DNA of 64,000 nt from Ipomoea triloba. Its lineage: Eukaryota; Streptophyta; Magnoliopsida; Solanales; Convolvulaceae. Each line of letters begins with the position of its first letter. Positions within the stretch are counted from its first letter, which is position 1. The stretch lies in contig NC_044923.1 in NCBI RefSeq assembly GCF_003576645.1, positions 693,978-757,977 of the forward strand, read 5' to 3'. The position numbers and the translations under genes are program-made. Shown piece by piece: positions 36,311 through 49,395 of this stretch. The notes under the pieces were generated by a model, which saw only the letters and a program-made list of their open reading frames with translations, was not told the origin of the DNA and did no database searches.

Positions 36311-39300
36311 ATGCATCCGCTGTGCTGCATAACGCTGGCGAGCGGGGCGATCGGAGACCGATCGCCGGAGCCGGCGGAGACGACGGCGATGCTGCTGCGG
36401 ACTGGTTCGGCGGTGGTCGGATCTGATGCCAATGCGGGGGGATCCGAGGCCACTAGCGTCGCCGGCGTGTTGTATAAGTGGACTAATTACCACAAGGGCT
36501 GGAGATCCCGATGGTTCAATCTCCGTAACGGCGTTCTATCGTATTCCAAAACTTGTCACCCGGACCACATCTCTTTCGCCGCCGCCGCCGCCGACGACGT
36601 TAAGCTAATCGGCCACATCCCGTCCGCCGACGACTTCGGCCGCCGTAAACACCGCAAAACCATCCGCATTGTTCACCTCAAGGTATAAATTTAATTTGTG
36701 TGTGTATATACATGTTTGTGTATATGTGTCCTGTCGCTTGTGTGTATACACATTTGTCATTAGGCCCACTGGTCAGTGGGAACTCATACCCGCTGCGTGA
36801 ACTGTGTGAGAGAGAAAATCAGAGCTCTGATAATGTGAGATCGGGAAAATTTCCAGGAGTTTACAATCGGGGAAATCAAAATGAAGGATCGTCGTTTTGG
36901 TGGGTACATTACAGCAAACAGAAAACTTTCCCATATCGGCAGCAAAATGAATGGGGCGCATTTACTCCGATTGCTGCTATTTCCATCTCAGTGAAAATTT
37001 TGTTGTCACCACTGCCACCTAATAGCATAGATATCTGAGTTTTGTAATCCGGCGGTCTTTGAATCTTCTTACCATTTTACCATTGGATTTAAGTATTTAA
37101 CTGTTTGTTAATCTTTAGTTAGTCACATCACAGTAATTAGAGGAGTGGCTTTATTTAGGTTTGGGCTTTAGGTTTTGTGGTAAAAGCCATGATTCGCGCT
37201 CTTAAAAAAGGAATTCCTGCGGTGTGATTGGGTTGATTTGCCTCTGGTTAACGGAGACCCTTTTACTTCATTTTCAAACTAGCAAAAAGCCCTTGTCAGC
37301 TTGGCTTCCTGTTTTTATTTATTTTATTTATTTTTTATTTTTTGGCTGGGTTTCTTTAGTTCTCTTTGTTGACAAGTCTCCTCCTTTGCTTCTGTTGGCA
37401 AGAAAGCTATGTTCTTTTCTTGGTTAGAATTGTAAGCTTGATTCGTGAAACAGTAAAGAATGGTGGAGAGATCTGTTTCTACCTTTTCTTTCTCCTACTA
37501 TGTCTAGAACAAGTGTTTGTTTTTTTTTGCTATTTCACTTCATATTAGTCACCTCTGAGACGTCTGATTTTATGGGAGCTAAGTCAGTTTGAGCTTCAAA
37601 TGGTTGGGTGATATTCCATGCTGCCATGCTGGCTTAGGTGAACTAGCCACCTCTCTGAAGGTTTTCTTGAACTATTAGGAATGGATGATGCTAATAACTG
37701 TTTGTCTGGAGCAAAACCAGTTTATTTTGTAATGAATACCGTTTTGATTGGCTTGGTGGTGCTTGTTCATCTGAAGCAGTATTCTGTTTAGGTCTATGCT
37801 TTACTGTTTCTGTCATGAGATGTTCATGTTATTGCTCTTTTCTTTTTCCTTGTGTAGCCATCTCTTGTCTGGCAATGCTGACTTTAGCAAGCATTAATTT
37901 TTATTCATTTTTTGCTAGGCTAATTCTCATTATCCATATTGGAACAGAATTAATTGCATTTTTTGTTTGCGCCTACTTCTTCTGTAGGTCTCATCATTTC
38001 GGGAGAGCAGGTCAGATGATAGGAGGTTTTACATATTTACAGCTACAAAGACTCTTCATTTAAGGACAAATTCAAGGAAAGAGAGAGAAGCTTGGATAGA
38101 AGCATTGGTTTCAACCAGAAATATCTTTATGCTTAGACCAGCCAATGATAATCTCTCCATTTTACCCAGGAGTGTATCTGTGTCAACTGAAAAGCTAAAG
38201 AAGCGTTTGCTTGATGAAGGAATCAATGAAGGACTAGTTAAGGATTGTGAGCAGATAATGCTTTCTGAATTTTCAGAAATCCAAGGTCAACTTCAATTTC
38301 TTTCTGAGGAGCGTTCAAATTTGTTAGACACTTTACAACAGTTAGAGGTAAATGATGTTAATACATGCATATTCCTTCCCCCCTCCCCCCTTTATAACCC
38401 CTCACTTTGTTTAAAACATCCATTATATTATTTTTGTGTAAAATGTTTTATAGTGAATACTTTTCCAAGCAACCTCACATATCTATGCCTGAATGCACAA
38501 AGCCTTTTCATGGATTAAAATACATATAAAACATTTTATGGCCCTTTTTTCTTCTAAACCCAAAAATATCCTTAAATCAACAAATGTACATTTATTGTGC
38601 AATACTTTCCATGAAGTGAACACCATTAATGAATGGGAAAAAGAGATAGAGAAGGACAAAGCTGTCAGATTTGAATGTTTGTTTTTAACTTTTTGAACTC
38701 TTGAATTTGGACCTGTTTGAGTGTTTGTTTTGATTCCTATTAAAAGCCAAGCATAACCCTACAGTAACCAAACTTATGGGCATGTTAAACATATTTCAAG
38801 TGCTTTTTTGGTTTAAAACTCCCTTTCTCAGGGTTAAAATTCATTTCAAAATATTCTTACCTGCATTAAGCACACTCCAACTTTGCTTCTGCAGGCAACC
38901 AATATTGAAACCGAGGCGTCTGGAGTTCCAGATGGTGACTACCAATTGTTAAAGCGTGAATACCCAAATTTAGGACGTGGAAAGTACAGTGGTAAGCTTA
39001 ATTTCTAGTTTCCTCTACTTCAAAATACTCCTTGTTTTTTCAAATTGATATATCAGCTATCAGCATAGTGAAGTGAAATTTTATATACTGTAAAATTAAT
39101 ACTCTGTAGCTTATAGAATTTTAATTTCTAGGGAATTGATTGTGCTATGCAACTATGCCACTTTCTTTATTTTCCTAATTTCTTCCTGCCCTTTACCCTT
39201 ATTATTTTATTATTTTTTATTTCATTGTTTTGTTCATTCTTCCTTTGTATTCATTCATTCATCCTTTATTTCACTCATTAGACTTTACCGCTCAGTTTGG

Positions 39301-40816
39301 GCTCAAGGGAAATGGGGTTGGTATGTATTAGTCAATAGAACTTTGCAATTTGAGAATGTAGTCACCTATAATCCGAGGTTAACAAAAGTTGTTAAATGTT
39401 AGTAGCTACTATCTGGGCTCATTGCCAAAAAGGGAGTGAAATTGTACACTGAAACCTTAAAGATGAATATTTTTAATTTTTAAAGATTATTATATATCAA
39501 TAACCAATATAGAGCTTAGCTTGTGTCCATTGGGACTTAACTATATAAATATAAAGTGCTTGTTCCTTCCATTCTAATTCCTCTTCAATCAATAAGTCAA
39601 CATTTCTTTTCACTTTATTTCCACTACCTATTCATCATTTTCCCAACCATTGCATTGCACATTGCGGTTCTTGCCATCCATTTCAAATGGAAATATGATT
39701 TACTGTATCTTTCACTTGTTTTAGAATGGAGCACCACTGAATCATCTGATGATGTTGAGAAACAAGAGCTAGAGGAAGCATCAGATGAAGAGGAAGCTAG
39801 ATTTTTTGACACTAATGACTACTTTCCTGAACCTTCTGTCAGCTGTGAGCTTGAAAAACCTACTAATGATATGATGCAAAAGAGTGCTGATAAGGATACT
39901 TCCATGTGTCTGCAAGTAGAAAGGCGAAAGAAACTCCCTGATCCAATTGAAAAAGAGAAGGGAGTTAGTTTATGGTCTATGATTAAAGACAATGTTGGAA
40001 AAGATCTGACACGAGTGTGTCTTCCAGTTTACTTTAATGAACCGTTATCATCCCTTCAGAGAAGCTTTGAAGACTTGGAGTACTCCTATCTTTTAGATAG
40101 GGCATACAAGCATGGGAAAGAGGTATGCTCATAATTGTGTCTTTGCCCTTTCGTAAAGACTAAAGAATGCACATTCTAGAAATTTTGATGGTTGAACTAA
40201 TGAATTCTGTACATTATACTTGACTCTGCATGAACATGAGTTTTGCTTTGCCACCTTTTTTTTAATTGAATCCATTTAATTACATTGACACTGATTTGAA
40301 TACATAATCTTTTGGTTTGTTTCTAAAATCTGTATTTCCATGTATTTGTTGATAAATTGGTCATCATGTTTTTCATTTAGGGGAACACTCTACAGAGGAT
40401 TTTGAATGTTGCTGCTTTTGCTGTGTCTGGGTATGCATCAACTGAAGGCCGGCACTGTAAACCTTTCAATCCTTTGTTGGGAGAAACCTATGAGGCTGAT
40501 TTTCCAGAGAAAGGAATCCGATTCTTCTCTGAGAAGGTATGTCCATTAAGCATAAGATGTGTGACCTAACTAGAGTAGGGATATACTTAGATTCTCTGTG
40601 AAGGCATATGCTAGCCTATTTAGATGATAAACTTTTTTTTTTTTTTTTTCCCTAAATTTAATATAGCAAAGTAGCAGAATGTTTTGGAGAGTTGTAATTT
40701 TCTTCTGTGTGATTGGTTTATGACAGAAGCTTGCACTTTGCTTCTTCTTAGGAAGAGTGGATCCACTATAATTTAAGTCTTAGTTGGTTTGTGTCTGCAA
40801 AAGCAAAAACAGAGTT

Positions 40817-40854
<38 letters not shown>

Positions 40855-41829
40855 AGGGTNNNNNNNNNNNNNNNNNNNNNNNNNNNNNNNNNNNNNNNNN
40901 NNNNNNNNNNNNNNNNNNNNNNNNNNNNNNNNNNNNNNNNNNNNNNNNNNNNNNNNNNNNNNNNNNNNNNNNNNNNNNNNNNNNNNNNNNNNNNNNNNNN
41001 NNNNNNNNNNNNNNNNNNNNNNNNNNNNNNNNNNNNNNNNNNNNNNNNNNNNNNNNNNNNNNNNNNNNNNNNNNNNNNNNNNNNNNNNNNNNNNNNNNNN
41101 NNNNNNNNNNNNNNNNNNNNNNNNNNNNNNNNNNNNNNNNNNNNNNNNNNNNNNNNNNNNNNNNNNNNNNNNNNNNNNNNNNNNNNNNNNNNNNNNNNNN
41201 NNNNNNNNNNNNNNNNNNNNNNNNNNNNNNNNNNNNNNNNNNNNNNNNNNNNNNNNNNNNNNNNNNNNNNNNNNNNNNNNNNNNNNNNNNNNNNNNNNNN
41301 NNNNNNNNNNNNNNNNNNNNNNNNNNNNNNNNNNNNNNNNNNNNNNNNNNNNNNNNNNNNNNNNNNNNNNNNNNNNNNNNNNNNNNNNNNNNNNNNNNNN
41401 NNNNNNNNNNNNNNNNNNNNNNNNNNNNNNNNNNNNNNNNNNNNNNNNNNNNNNNNNNNNNNNNNNNNNNNNNNNNNNNNNNNNNNNNNNNNNNNNNNNN
41501 NNNNNNNNNNNNNNNNNNNNNNNNNNNNNNNNNNNNNNNNNNNNNNNNNNNNNNNNNNNNNNNNNNNNNNNNNNNNNNNNNNNNNNNNNNNNNNNNNNNN
41601 NNNNNNNNNNNNNNNNNNNNNNNNNNNNNNNNNNNNNNNNNNNNNNNNNNNNNNNNNNNNNNNNNNNNNNNNNNNNNNNNNNNNNNNNNNNNNNNNNNNN
41701 NNNNNNNNNNNNNNNNNNNNNNNNNNNNNNNNNNNNNNNNNNNNNNNNNNNNNNNNNNNNNNNNNNNNNNNNNNNNNNNNNNNNNNNNNNNNNNNNNNNN
41801 NNNNNNNNNNNNNNNNNNNNNNNNNNNNN

Positions 41830-41863
<34 letters not shown>

Positions 41864-43770
41864 CGCTTTGCTTGAGTTCTGAAATGTAGCTATCATTGTT
41901 CAACATATCAGGATAACTTGACAACTGTAGGTAAATTTGTATTGGTTTCAGCTCTGTGCAGCTATCTTTTACATCAACTTTTGAGAAACAATCCTGTCAG
42001 TGCTCATATACTGGGAGGCTGGGAGCCATGGCTCACATTTCTATGTGAGCCCCCCCACCCCCCAAATGATGAAATTCCCAATAGGGACATATCAATAAAA
42101 TTAGCTCACCTCATTATCCATTCATTGACTTAGGGCTCATGTAGCAACAAGAGCCACATGGCTCTAAGTATAATTCACCCATTCATGTGGGGTGTTGTTT
42201 TTAGTCCTGAATTATGTTTTAGGGTAAGAATGAATATTGGACTATTAAGATACGCTGTAACATTAAATGCATCAATATAGAGAATGAAATTTGAATATCA
42301 ATAAAAAAAATCTTGAGCAAAGTAACATGATGGAGATCTAAAATTTTAATGATTCTGAATGGGATTCTATTTTATTACTTTTACTTTGAAGTCTGTATTG
42401 ATGCTAATGATCTGTGAAATTTTGAAACAGGTTAGTCACCACCCAACAGTTATTGCCTGTCATTGTGAAGGTAGAGGTTGGAAATTCTGGGGTGATAGTA
42501 ACCTTAAATCCAAATTTTGGGGGAGATCAATTCAACTTGATCCTGTTGGAACTCTAACTTTAGAATTTGATGATGGGGAGATTTTTCAGTGGAGCAAGGT
42601 ATGCAGGGGACATGGTCCTGCAGTGTAGCTCATTCCTTGATTTCTTAATGCCAACTGGCTTTCTTTATTTCCTATGATTAAATGGGTTTTGATGCTGTCC
42701 TCAGGTCACAACTGGTATATATAACCTTATCCTTGGCAAGATATACTGCGATCACCATGGGATAATGGATATACGCGGTAATCGCCAATACTCATGCAAA
42801 TTGAAATTCAAAGAGCAATCTCTTCTTGATCGCAACCCTCACCAGGTAGGAGAACTGAAAGTTTTGCTATGTTGATACTATAAATTTTAATATTTCCGTT
42901 TTCCTGTGAACATATTCACACATGTTTATCTAATTTCTACACTTAGCATTTATTTGAACTAGCAACCAGAGTGACTTTGAAACTAAACTAACTATACAGG
43001 TTCATGGATTTGTTGAAGATGTCTCGGGCACTAAAGTAGCTACGCTATTTGGCAAGTGGGACGAGAGCATATATTACTTGAATGGAGAATGGAATAGCAA
43101 GCCAAAAGATTTATCTGATGCATCATTATTGTGGAAAAGCAATAAGCCTCCACAGAACCTCACTCGATACAACATGTCTTCTTTTGCAATTACACTGAAT
43201 GAGTTAACTCCAGGACTGAAGGTATTATGATGGAGCAACCAACTAATTCTATATTTTAATTCAGTTTACTCTTATAGAGCTCTTCTTCTGACCCATGTAT
43301 TTAATCATATATGAAGGAGAAGCTCCCACCTACCGACTCAAGACTTAGACCAGATCAGCGATCTCTGGAGAACGGGGAATATGATAAAGCAAATGCAGAG
43401 AAACTGCGACTGGAGATGCGGCAGAGAATGGTATGTAGTGCTGCCTTTCATCCTATGTTCTGTTCCGCAATTTCATGATTTTTATTTGGGTTCACAACCT
43501 CTGTTAATCAGACATGATTTTCAAACACGTTTTACTTTCAACTATATTTGCCACATCAAAATTTCCAACTGACACTTGTTTGTTCCACAGTCCAGGAAAT
43601 TACAAGAAAATGGATGGAAGCCTAGATGGTTCAAAAGTGAAGGTGAAGACGGGACTTTCCGCTATGTAGGTGGATACTGGGAAACACGGGAGAATGGGAA
43701 ATGGGATGGATGCCCAGATATATTCGGTCAAGTTGATCAAACTCTCATCAATTCTTTCGATGGATCCTGA
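36311..43770 (+). CDS. ORP1: oxysterol-binding protein-related protein (ORP), plant subfamily I
   Basis: Ten exons join in frame with GT-AG borders: 36311-36682, 37988-38347, 38895-38991, 39725-40122, 40381-40536, 42431-42598, 42705-42845, 43000-43221, 43317-43430 and 43591-43770, giving 735 residues. A PH domain (about 50-165, beginning [20 protein letters not shown]) is followed by a coiled-coil-like stretch (about 185-245), an acidic linker and the lipid-binding OSBP domain from about 380 to the end. The domain has the family fingerprint EKVSHHPT, with His464-His465 that contact phosphoinositide headgroups in known ORPs. No FFAT motif was searched for. It is expected to move sterols or PI4P between membranes. 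The start MHPLCC fits plant ORP1 proteins, and an in-frame ATG at 36296 adds MRARE. The symbol marks the subfamily, not a proven orthologue. The 970-N gap is inside intron 5 and no exon is lost, since SEK joins VSHHP directly. Confidence 0.93.
40819..40858. repeat. (GA)n and GGGA repeat at the left edge of the gap
   Basis: A run of about fourteen AG units followed by AGGGAGGGAGGG directly borders the N run. Confidence 0.95.
40860..41829. other. assembly gap (970 N) in ORP intron 5
   Basis: Unknown bases. The flanks are a GA repeat on the left and 32 G in a row on the right (41830-41861), so the break sits in hard-to-sequence simple repeats. Open frames drawn across it are artefacts. Confidence 1.
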
Positions 43771-44619
43771 CTTTAAACGAGCTATACTCTAGCTAGCTCT
43801 GAACCTACCTCTTTTTCATCCCTGCCTGCATGCCAGCCAAAAGTTAGAGATTATATGCTTTGCACATTTCCCAGACCCTGATCCAACTAATACAAGGAAT
43901 CAACACAGCATGCTGTGACAACACAAAAACCGTTGTCGAATTTTCTGAGTTGCTAGAGATAGTTGTCCAGGGTTGACTCAAGTCGATCGTGAAGAATGTT
44001 TGGATGGATGAATGAATGAATGAAGAAGTAAATCACTTCTTTGAATTGGTGGCCATAAGAAAAGAGTTGTGTTTTACATACCCCCAGTATGTCTTCTGGG
44101 GGGTCTTAGTTTTGTCAAATTTATCTCTTCTTATCCTAATATTCTTGATAGCTTTTCATATGTGTTTTAATTAGGTAATTTTAATTTGTGTATTCTCTTC
44201 CCCATTTAAATAAATGAAAACGAATTAATTGTACTGATGAGGCAACATTGTAGGCATTGTTGTACACATATTGCTACAAATCTATACAGAACCAAAGATC
44301 TTCCAGACAAACACAACACTTCTTATTTCTCTTTCAGTTTATACCTTTTTACACAAAGCTTACAAAAATAAAACAAAAAATCCTTTCCTTTACTAAGGTT
44401 TGCCCTTTCACCTATGCCCATTAGCTAGGCCATTATGGTTATTATTCAATGAGAAATGTTTGGTTAGATTTGGTGCACAAAAGCAAACCAACTCGACGAA
44501 ACAGCACTGGACACCTTTATACACGTCACTTTATTGATCTGGTGGGTCAACCAACTCAAGAATCATGAGCAGAGTAATCAGAGCGTGTCACGAGTAGAGT
44601 AACCGTCGGGTTACTCAAT
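43771..44619. other. space between two convergent genes
   Basis: 848 bp between the stop codons of the ORP gene (+) and the NRT1.1 gene (-), so both 3' untranslated regions lie here. An AAATAAATGAAAA stretch (44208-44220) could serve polyadenylation of the ORP transcript. No other gene was seen. Confidence 0.7.
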
Positions 44620-47600
44620 TCAGTGACCGCCCGCTATATGTGTCTCCTCCTCCAACTCTATCCCCATTTCAGCAAGCCTCTTCTCCTTGTAAACATAGCG
44701 TCTTGTACACCACAGGAAAGCCATCAAGTTCAAAGCGCTCATAATCGCCAACAGCCAATAGAAATCATACAACCTCCCCTGGTTAAGATGATCCGCCAGC
44801 CACGGCTTCTTCACCGTCACCTTATCCACAATCGTAACCAAAACCGAGCTAAAGAAAAGCCCTAATGCCACCGTGCTCAAGAACAGCCCAGTACTCATCG
44901 TCTTCATCCCCTTAGGACATTCCCTCAAGAAAAAATCAAGCTGCCCCACATACGTCAGCGCCTCCCCTGACCCAACAATCAAATACTGCGCCGCTAACCA
45001 AAAAACGCTCATCGGAACCGTCCCCGCCTTGTCCAACGTGTGGGAACGTGCCACCCTTAGCCGCTTGATTTCCACTAACGCCGCTGCCATCATCCCCACC
45101 ACGGACAGCGCGAGCCCAATGGCTATGCGCTGCAACGGACTCAGCCCCTGCGGGTTGTTCAGCACGCGCCGGAAAATGGGGACCATGATTCGGTCGTAGC
45201 ACATGATGGTGACTAGGATTCCTCCGACGTAAAACACGGCCATCGAGGCAGCTGGAACCTCGAACGATTTGCCCATGTGGCGGTCCATGGTGGCGGCTTG
45301 TGCCACGGAAAATGTCATCAATTGTGCGTGGATTGTCCAAAACATTATGGTGGTTGCCCACGTTGGTAACATTCTAATCACCTGTTTAACCTCTTCCACG
45401 TCCGTTAAAGTTGCTATGCTCCATTTGTTCACCTCGGTAACTCCCTCCTTGATTGCTGCCCTGTCCAGGAAACTACAAAACATACCACAAATTCATCACA
45501 AAACCACCTTTTGTTATATTAATTTTTATTTAAATTTAAAACTTATTTGACCCCGCTAAGGCCCGCGGGCCGGGCCAGACTTCTTTAAGCCGTATTTTGG
45601 CATATTTTTTTGCCCGTCCCGCTAGACTGACAGTTCTAGTCAAATATGGGCTAGATGTATTGAAAAGAATTAAAAGTCAAATTGAGAATCTCGACCCTTT
45701 CAAGGTGAAATTAATTTTTTTTTGGGTAACAAGGAAGCCTGTAGTAGCTACTAAAAGGTGTGCAGTAGGTAAATTTTGGGTCTTGTAATTCTAGCCAACA
45801 AAAAACACATGGAGCTGAGGTAAACCAACTTAAGTTACTTATAACTAATCCACTGATGTACCTTTTGTAGTCCTTTTTTGACTAAAATTACAAGGTAGAT
45901 TCGCATAATGAATAACTTTGAGTTGCCTATAACTGATCAAATAAGAAAGCCAATAAACTCTTTCACCCGCCAAACTAAAAACTCTATGGTTACTAAGTCG
46001 ACAGCCAGACCAAACTTGGCTGAAATTACCCCAAAGTTCAGATATTTTAGAAGTTCAAAGAATGAAACGGCATAAAATAAAATTCAGTACTCACCGGAAC
46101 TCTTTGCTATGAGGCATCTTAATTTTCTTGTGCTCTTGATCCCCGGCGACATCATCAACATTGTAAAGAAGCTCCGGGTCAGACGGCAACTCCAACCGCC
46201 TCTTCCTCCACGCCGCCACATACACCGACGCAATCTGCGTCATGGGGCTCCCCACCAGCTTCTTAAACCGGTACCGCCTCGTCCCCGCCAAGAACAACAC
46301 AAGCGCCGCCACAATAGCGCACGCGCACAACCCGTACCCCCACCGCCGTCCCACGTTGTCCTGGATATACACCAGCACGGTAACGGCCAATAACGACCCG
46401 ACGTTGATGAAAAAGATGAACCAACTGAAGAACTTCACCATCTGGCCCCTTTCTCGCTTGTCGGAATCGTCGAATTGGTCGGTCCCCAGGCCGGATACGC
46501 TGGATTTAAGGCCGCCGGTGCCCAGCGCCGTCAGGTATAGGGCCAAGTATAGGACCCCTAGCTGCCCGCCGCTCGCCGGCACACATGAACCGCTTTCCGG
46601 CGAACATTTTGGGGGTTGTAGGCTTGGGATTATTGTTGAGATTGTCAAAATCGTCACACCCTAGCATAACATAAACAAGGCAAAATCAGGGTTGTAAAGC
46701 AGGAAAATCACTTGGAAAAATATTTTTTGAAATAGAATTGTATAATTAAATATTTTAAATATTTTATTTAGAATATAAAAATATTTATAATAATATTATT
46801 TATCATTAAAAAAGCACTAGTTTTCAACAGGAAACCAGAGATAGAGAAAATTAGAGTTGTTTTGGCTTCTGACGGAAACTAGCTCCAGAGCTATGATTCT
46901 TGGCGGAACCACCCCGCCAGAAACCTTGTTCTGAGTGTGGCGAAAAATGACTTTTGTCAAACATTTAAAAAAAAAAAATAACTTTCCAATCAGAAACCAA
47001 AGATAGCGGAAACCAACTCCAGAGCTATAGTTTCCGGCGAAAATCTTGTTCTGAGTGTGACGGAAAATGACTTCCGTCAAATTTTAGTGGAAGTCATTTT
47101 CCGTCATAATGATTAGATTTTTTCTCCAACGAAAAATATTTTCTGTTGACTGAATTTTTCAATTATATCCAAACATTGAAAATTTAGAAAAAAAATATGT
47201 TTTGAGTTCCTAAACAAAGCCTAAATAGTGGCTCTAATTTCATCTTCATGCATGCATGCATGTATATATATATGGGGAAAATCGAAAATGTACTAAATAT
47301 ATATATGTACTAAGTCAAAGGATAAAAAGTTGATTCATGAATCATGAGATCATCATATACCAAAAGTGCTAAAGTGCATGTGCATCTATATATTTATTTA
47401 TAGATTATGCATGCATATTTGCATGTGATACTTACTGCTGCCTGGACAGTTGTAAAGATTCCGATTGTTAAATACCTGTCAAAAGAAAAATACAATGAAA
47501 ACCAATAAGAACAAACTATAATGATTATTGTCAAGCATTTCAGCAAAAAATTATAATTAGTAGTGACGGTCTAATTTTTTTTTGATGTTTTATACTTATA

Positions 47601-48968
47601 TAATAATTAAAGTCACGTTTCAATGGTAGAAGATTGGACTCAGTTGATCGAGCAACTGCCCAACAATTACAACATATGATAAATGTATAAAACTGTAAAA
47701 TAAAATATACCATGACTAAAACCTCGTAATTATAAACCACATAAAGGTCGAAACCTTATAATTTTCAATAAAAAATAGTTTTTCAAAGTAATTTTTTTTC
47801 ATTAGTTAGTTGTTCTTCTTGAACACCCATTTTAAAAATAGTGGGTCTTGAAAACGACTTTTCTTGACAAAATTTTCACCACTTTGAAAACCTTTGTTAT
47901 TGTTTTCAACCACCAATAAAAAGTGGTTGCTGAGTTGTCAAAAATACTCTAAATTTCCATCCATAGAGTACTAGAAAGGATGATTAAAAAGTGTAGTTTG
48001 GAATTTTATGCAAAACCCATCATTAAAAGCATCAAAATGTTTAACGTTTTTGGGGAGAGCATCAAATACCTTCCAAGAAAAGTGTCAGCAACGAAACCAC
48101 CGAGGAGGGTGAGCATGAACGAGGCTCCAAGAAAGTTAGTAACGACGTTAGCGGCGCCGGCATTCCCCAAGTGCATAGTGCCCGTCAGATATGTCACCAG
48201 ATTAATGCCAATGCCCAAAGTCGTCAGCCTTTCACAAGCCTCAACTCCTACAAAAACAAAACATATATATATACTTACAATAACTGAAACTGCCCAGACA
48301 ATCGTAACTAAGTTAGTCAGATTGTTGATTGATAATCACAAAGTTAGTTATAAGTTAGTTCGATTCAATTGGAACAGATTCTTAGCCTTTGTTGGGTAGA
48401 ATCACAAGACGGAATCTACCCAGTATACATCACTCTCATGTGGTGATTAGTGATTACGAGTTTCCCTTGTCATTCATTCAAAGAAAATATATATAACAGT
48501 TGAAACTGTGGGCAGATCGAAAAGTAATAACTGTGAGACCGCCTGTCTGTCTCAATCGTGAGACTGATCATTTGTGTCATAAAACCCAACCAAAGATCAA
48601 CTCATGAATATATATATAATAGCTGAAACTGAGGGCAGATTGAAAAGTAATAACTGTGAGACCACGTGTCTCATTCGTGAAACGGGTCATTTGGGTCATA
48701 AAAACCAACCAAAGATCAACTCATAACAGTAACTATAACCTAAATTTTGTTGACCTGACATGTCTCACAGATTAAGACCTGTGAGACAATCTCACACAAG
48801 TTTTTGCCAGTAATAATATATATATAAAATGAGGGAATTGAATGAACCTAAAATCATGGCGGCGGCGATCCAGCCGCCGGAGGAGGAGCGGAGGGCGGGG
48901 CGGCCCTTGAAGTCCCAAGCATCGGCAAGAGGCTTTGCTTCATCTCTTGTGTGGGGAAGTGAAGCCAT
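44620..48968 (-). CDS. NPF6.3: dual-affinity nitrate transporter NRT1.1 / NPF6.3 type
   Basis: Five exons on the minus strand join in frame: 48848-48968, 48070-48247, 47436-47475, 46095-46660 and 44620-45472, giving 585 residues (about the length of Arabidopsis NRT1.1). The proton-coupling motif ExxER is present as EACER (43-47). The nitrate-binding histidine of NRT1.1 is kept as His350 in FWTIHAQL (His356 in Arabidopsis), and the phospho-switch threonine as Thr103 in GRYLT (Thr101 in Arabidopsis). The C-terminus YVYKEKRLAEMGIEL is typical. It should be a plasma-membrane nitrate/H+ symporter of the major facilitator superfamily with a nitrate-sensor role. The tiny 40-bp exon 3 encodes the segment with Thr103. 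Intron 3 holds a MITE and intron 1 a tandem duplication and a MITE end. Orthology was judged by eye. Confidence 0.95.
45545..45640. mobile_element. GGGCCGGGCC-type MITE end in NPF6.3 intron 4
   Basis: AGGCCCGCGGGCCGGGCC (about 45560-45577) is followed downstream by TTTTTTGCCCGTCCCGC (45605-45621). Alternating GGCC/GGGC words in an AT-rich intron resemble the ends of a common plant hAT-like MITE. It is probably a fragment. Confidence 0.35.
46695..47222 (-). mobile_element. MITE in NPF6.3 intron 3 (family shared with 57.3 and 62.2 kb)
   Basis: Read on the minus strand, it starts GCTTTGTTTAGGAACTCAAA (47201-47220). It contains repeated GGAAAATGACTTCCGTCA, GTTTCCGGCGAAA and AACTCCAGAGCTATAG blocks in two copies (about 46829-46957 and 46990-47080). 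It ends with an AT-rich tail of ATAATATTATTATAAATATT, TTATATTCTAAATAAAAT and TTAATTATACAATTCTATTT. The tail is nearly the same as 57725-57825. Together this shows one family in opposite orientations. No coding capacity. Confidence 0.7.
48248..48847 (-). repeat. NPF6.3 intron 1 with two tandem copies of about 116 bp
   Basis: Within this intron, two units start near 48492 and 48615. They share GCTGAAACTG or GTTGAAACTG, GGGCAGAT, GAAAAGTAATAACTGTGAGA, CGTGTCTC, ATTTGGGTCATAAAA and CCAACCAAAGATCAACTCAT. The block ends with GTGAGACAATCTCACACAAG (48781-48800) and TTTTTGCC, a MITE end that has an inverted partner at 49412-49442. Confidence 0.75.
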
Positions 48969-49055
48969 TAAAATTGTTGCAGAGACTTATATCCTTCAAG
49001 AAGGGTTGAGGGAGCTGAGCTTAATTAGCTTGGTGGATTCAGTTGAATGCAATGG

Positions 49056-49064
49056 CCTTTTATA
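49056..49064 (-). promoter_or_regulatory. TATA box of the NPF6.3 gene
   Basis: On the minus strand the sequence reads GGCTATAAAAGGCC, a near-ideal TATA box, about 88 nt before the start codon at 48968. This predicts a leader of about 55-60 nt. No in-frame or other ATG was noted between the TATA box and the chosen start. Confidence 0.65.
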
Positions 49065-49239
49065 GCCTGGGGAATTGAAGGATCTCAGGGACTAGCAGCT
49101 ATTTGTCAACTACCAAAAAATAAACAAACTAAATTAATTAAAGAATCACAAAGGCCAGGGTACATTAGATGTTTATTGATTGACCTGAGGTTGCTTGAAT
49201 CAGCTGATCTATTAGTTTAAAAATAATTATAATAGTCGT

Positions 49240-49395
49240 CGCAGCTTAGTGTAGTGATTCATTGTCTGACTTGAAGTCACAACTGAAGGTGGCAGTGTGG
49301 GATTCGAATCTGCCACTGAAAATATGAATAGACCAGCGGTCCTATGAGTTTAGAGTTAGTCTGAAGATCAGAAACTGAGATCACCTAACAAATAA
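49240..49395 (+). mobile_element. SINE-like unit with pol III boxes
   Basis: GCAGCTTAGTGTAGTGATTC (49241-49260) resembles an A box, and GTGGGATTCGAATCTGCC (49297-49314) closely resembles a B box, at tRNA-like spacing. The unit ends near AACAAATAATTACAATAAT. No clear target duplication was seen. Confidence 0.4.

Noticed and set aside
40766..41924. Several 360-380 codon open frames on both strands
   Set aside because: They run through 970 unknown bases, and only GA, poly-G and short flanks are real sequence. They are artefacts of the gap.
44873..45361. Frames of 108 and 141 codons over the NPF6.3 last exon
   Set aside because: Out-of-frame or antisense readings of a GC-rich exon whose true frame gives a complete transporter C-terminus.
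46817..47080. 87-codon minus-strand frame in NPF6.3 intron 3
   Set aside because: It lies wholly inside a MITE with internal repeats and has no protein resemblance.
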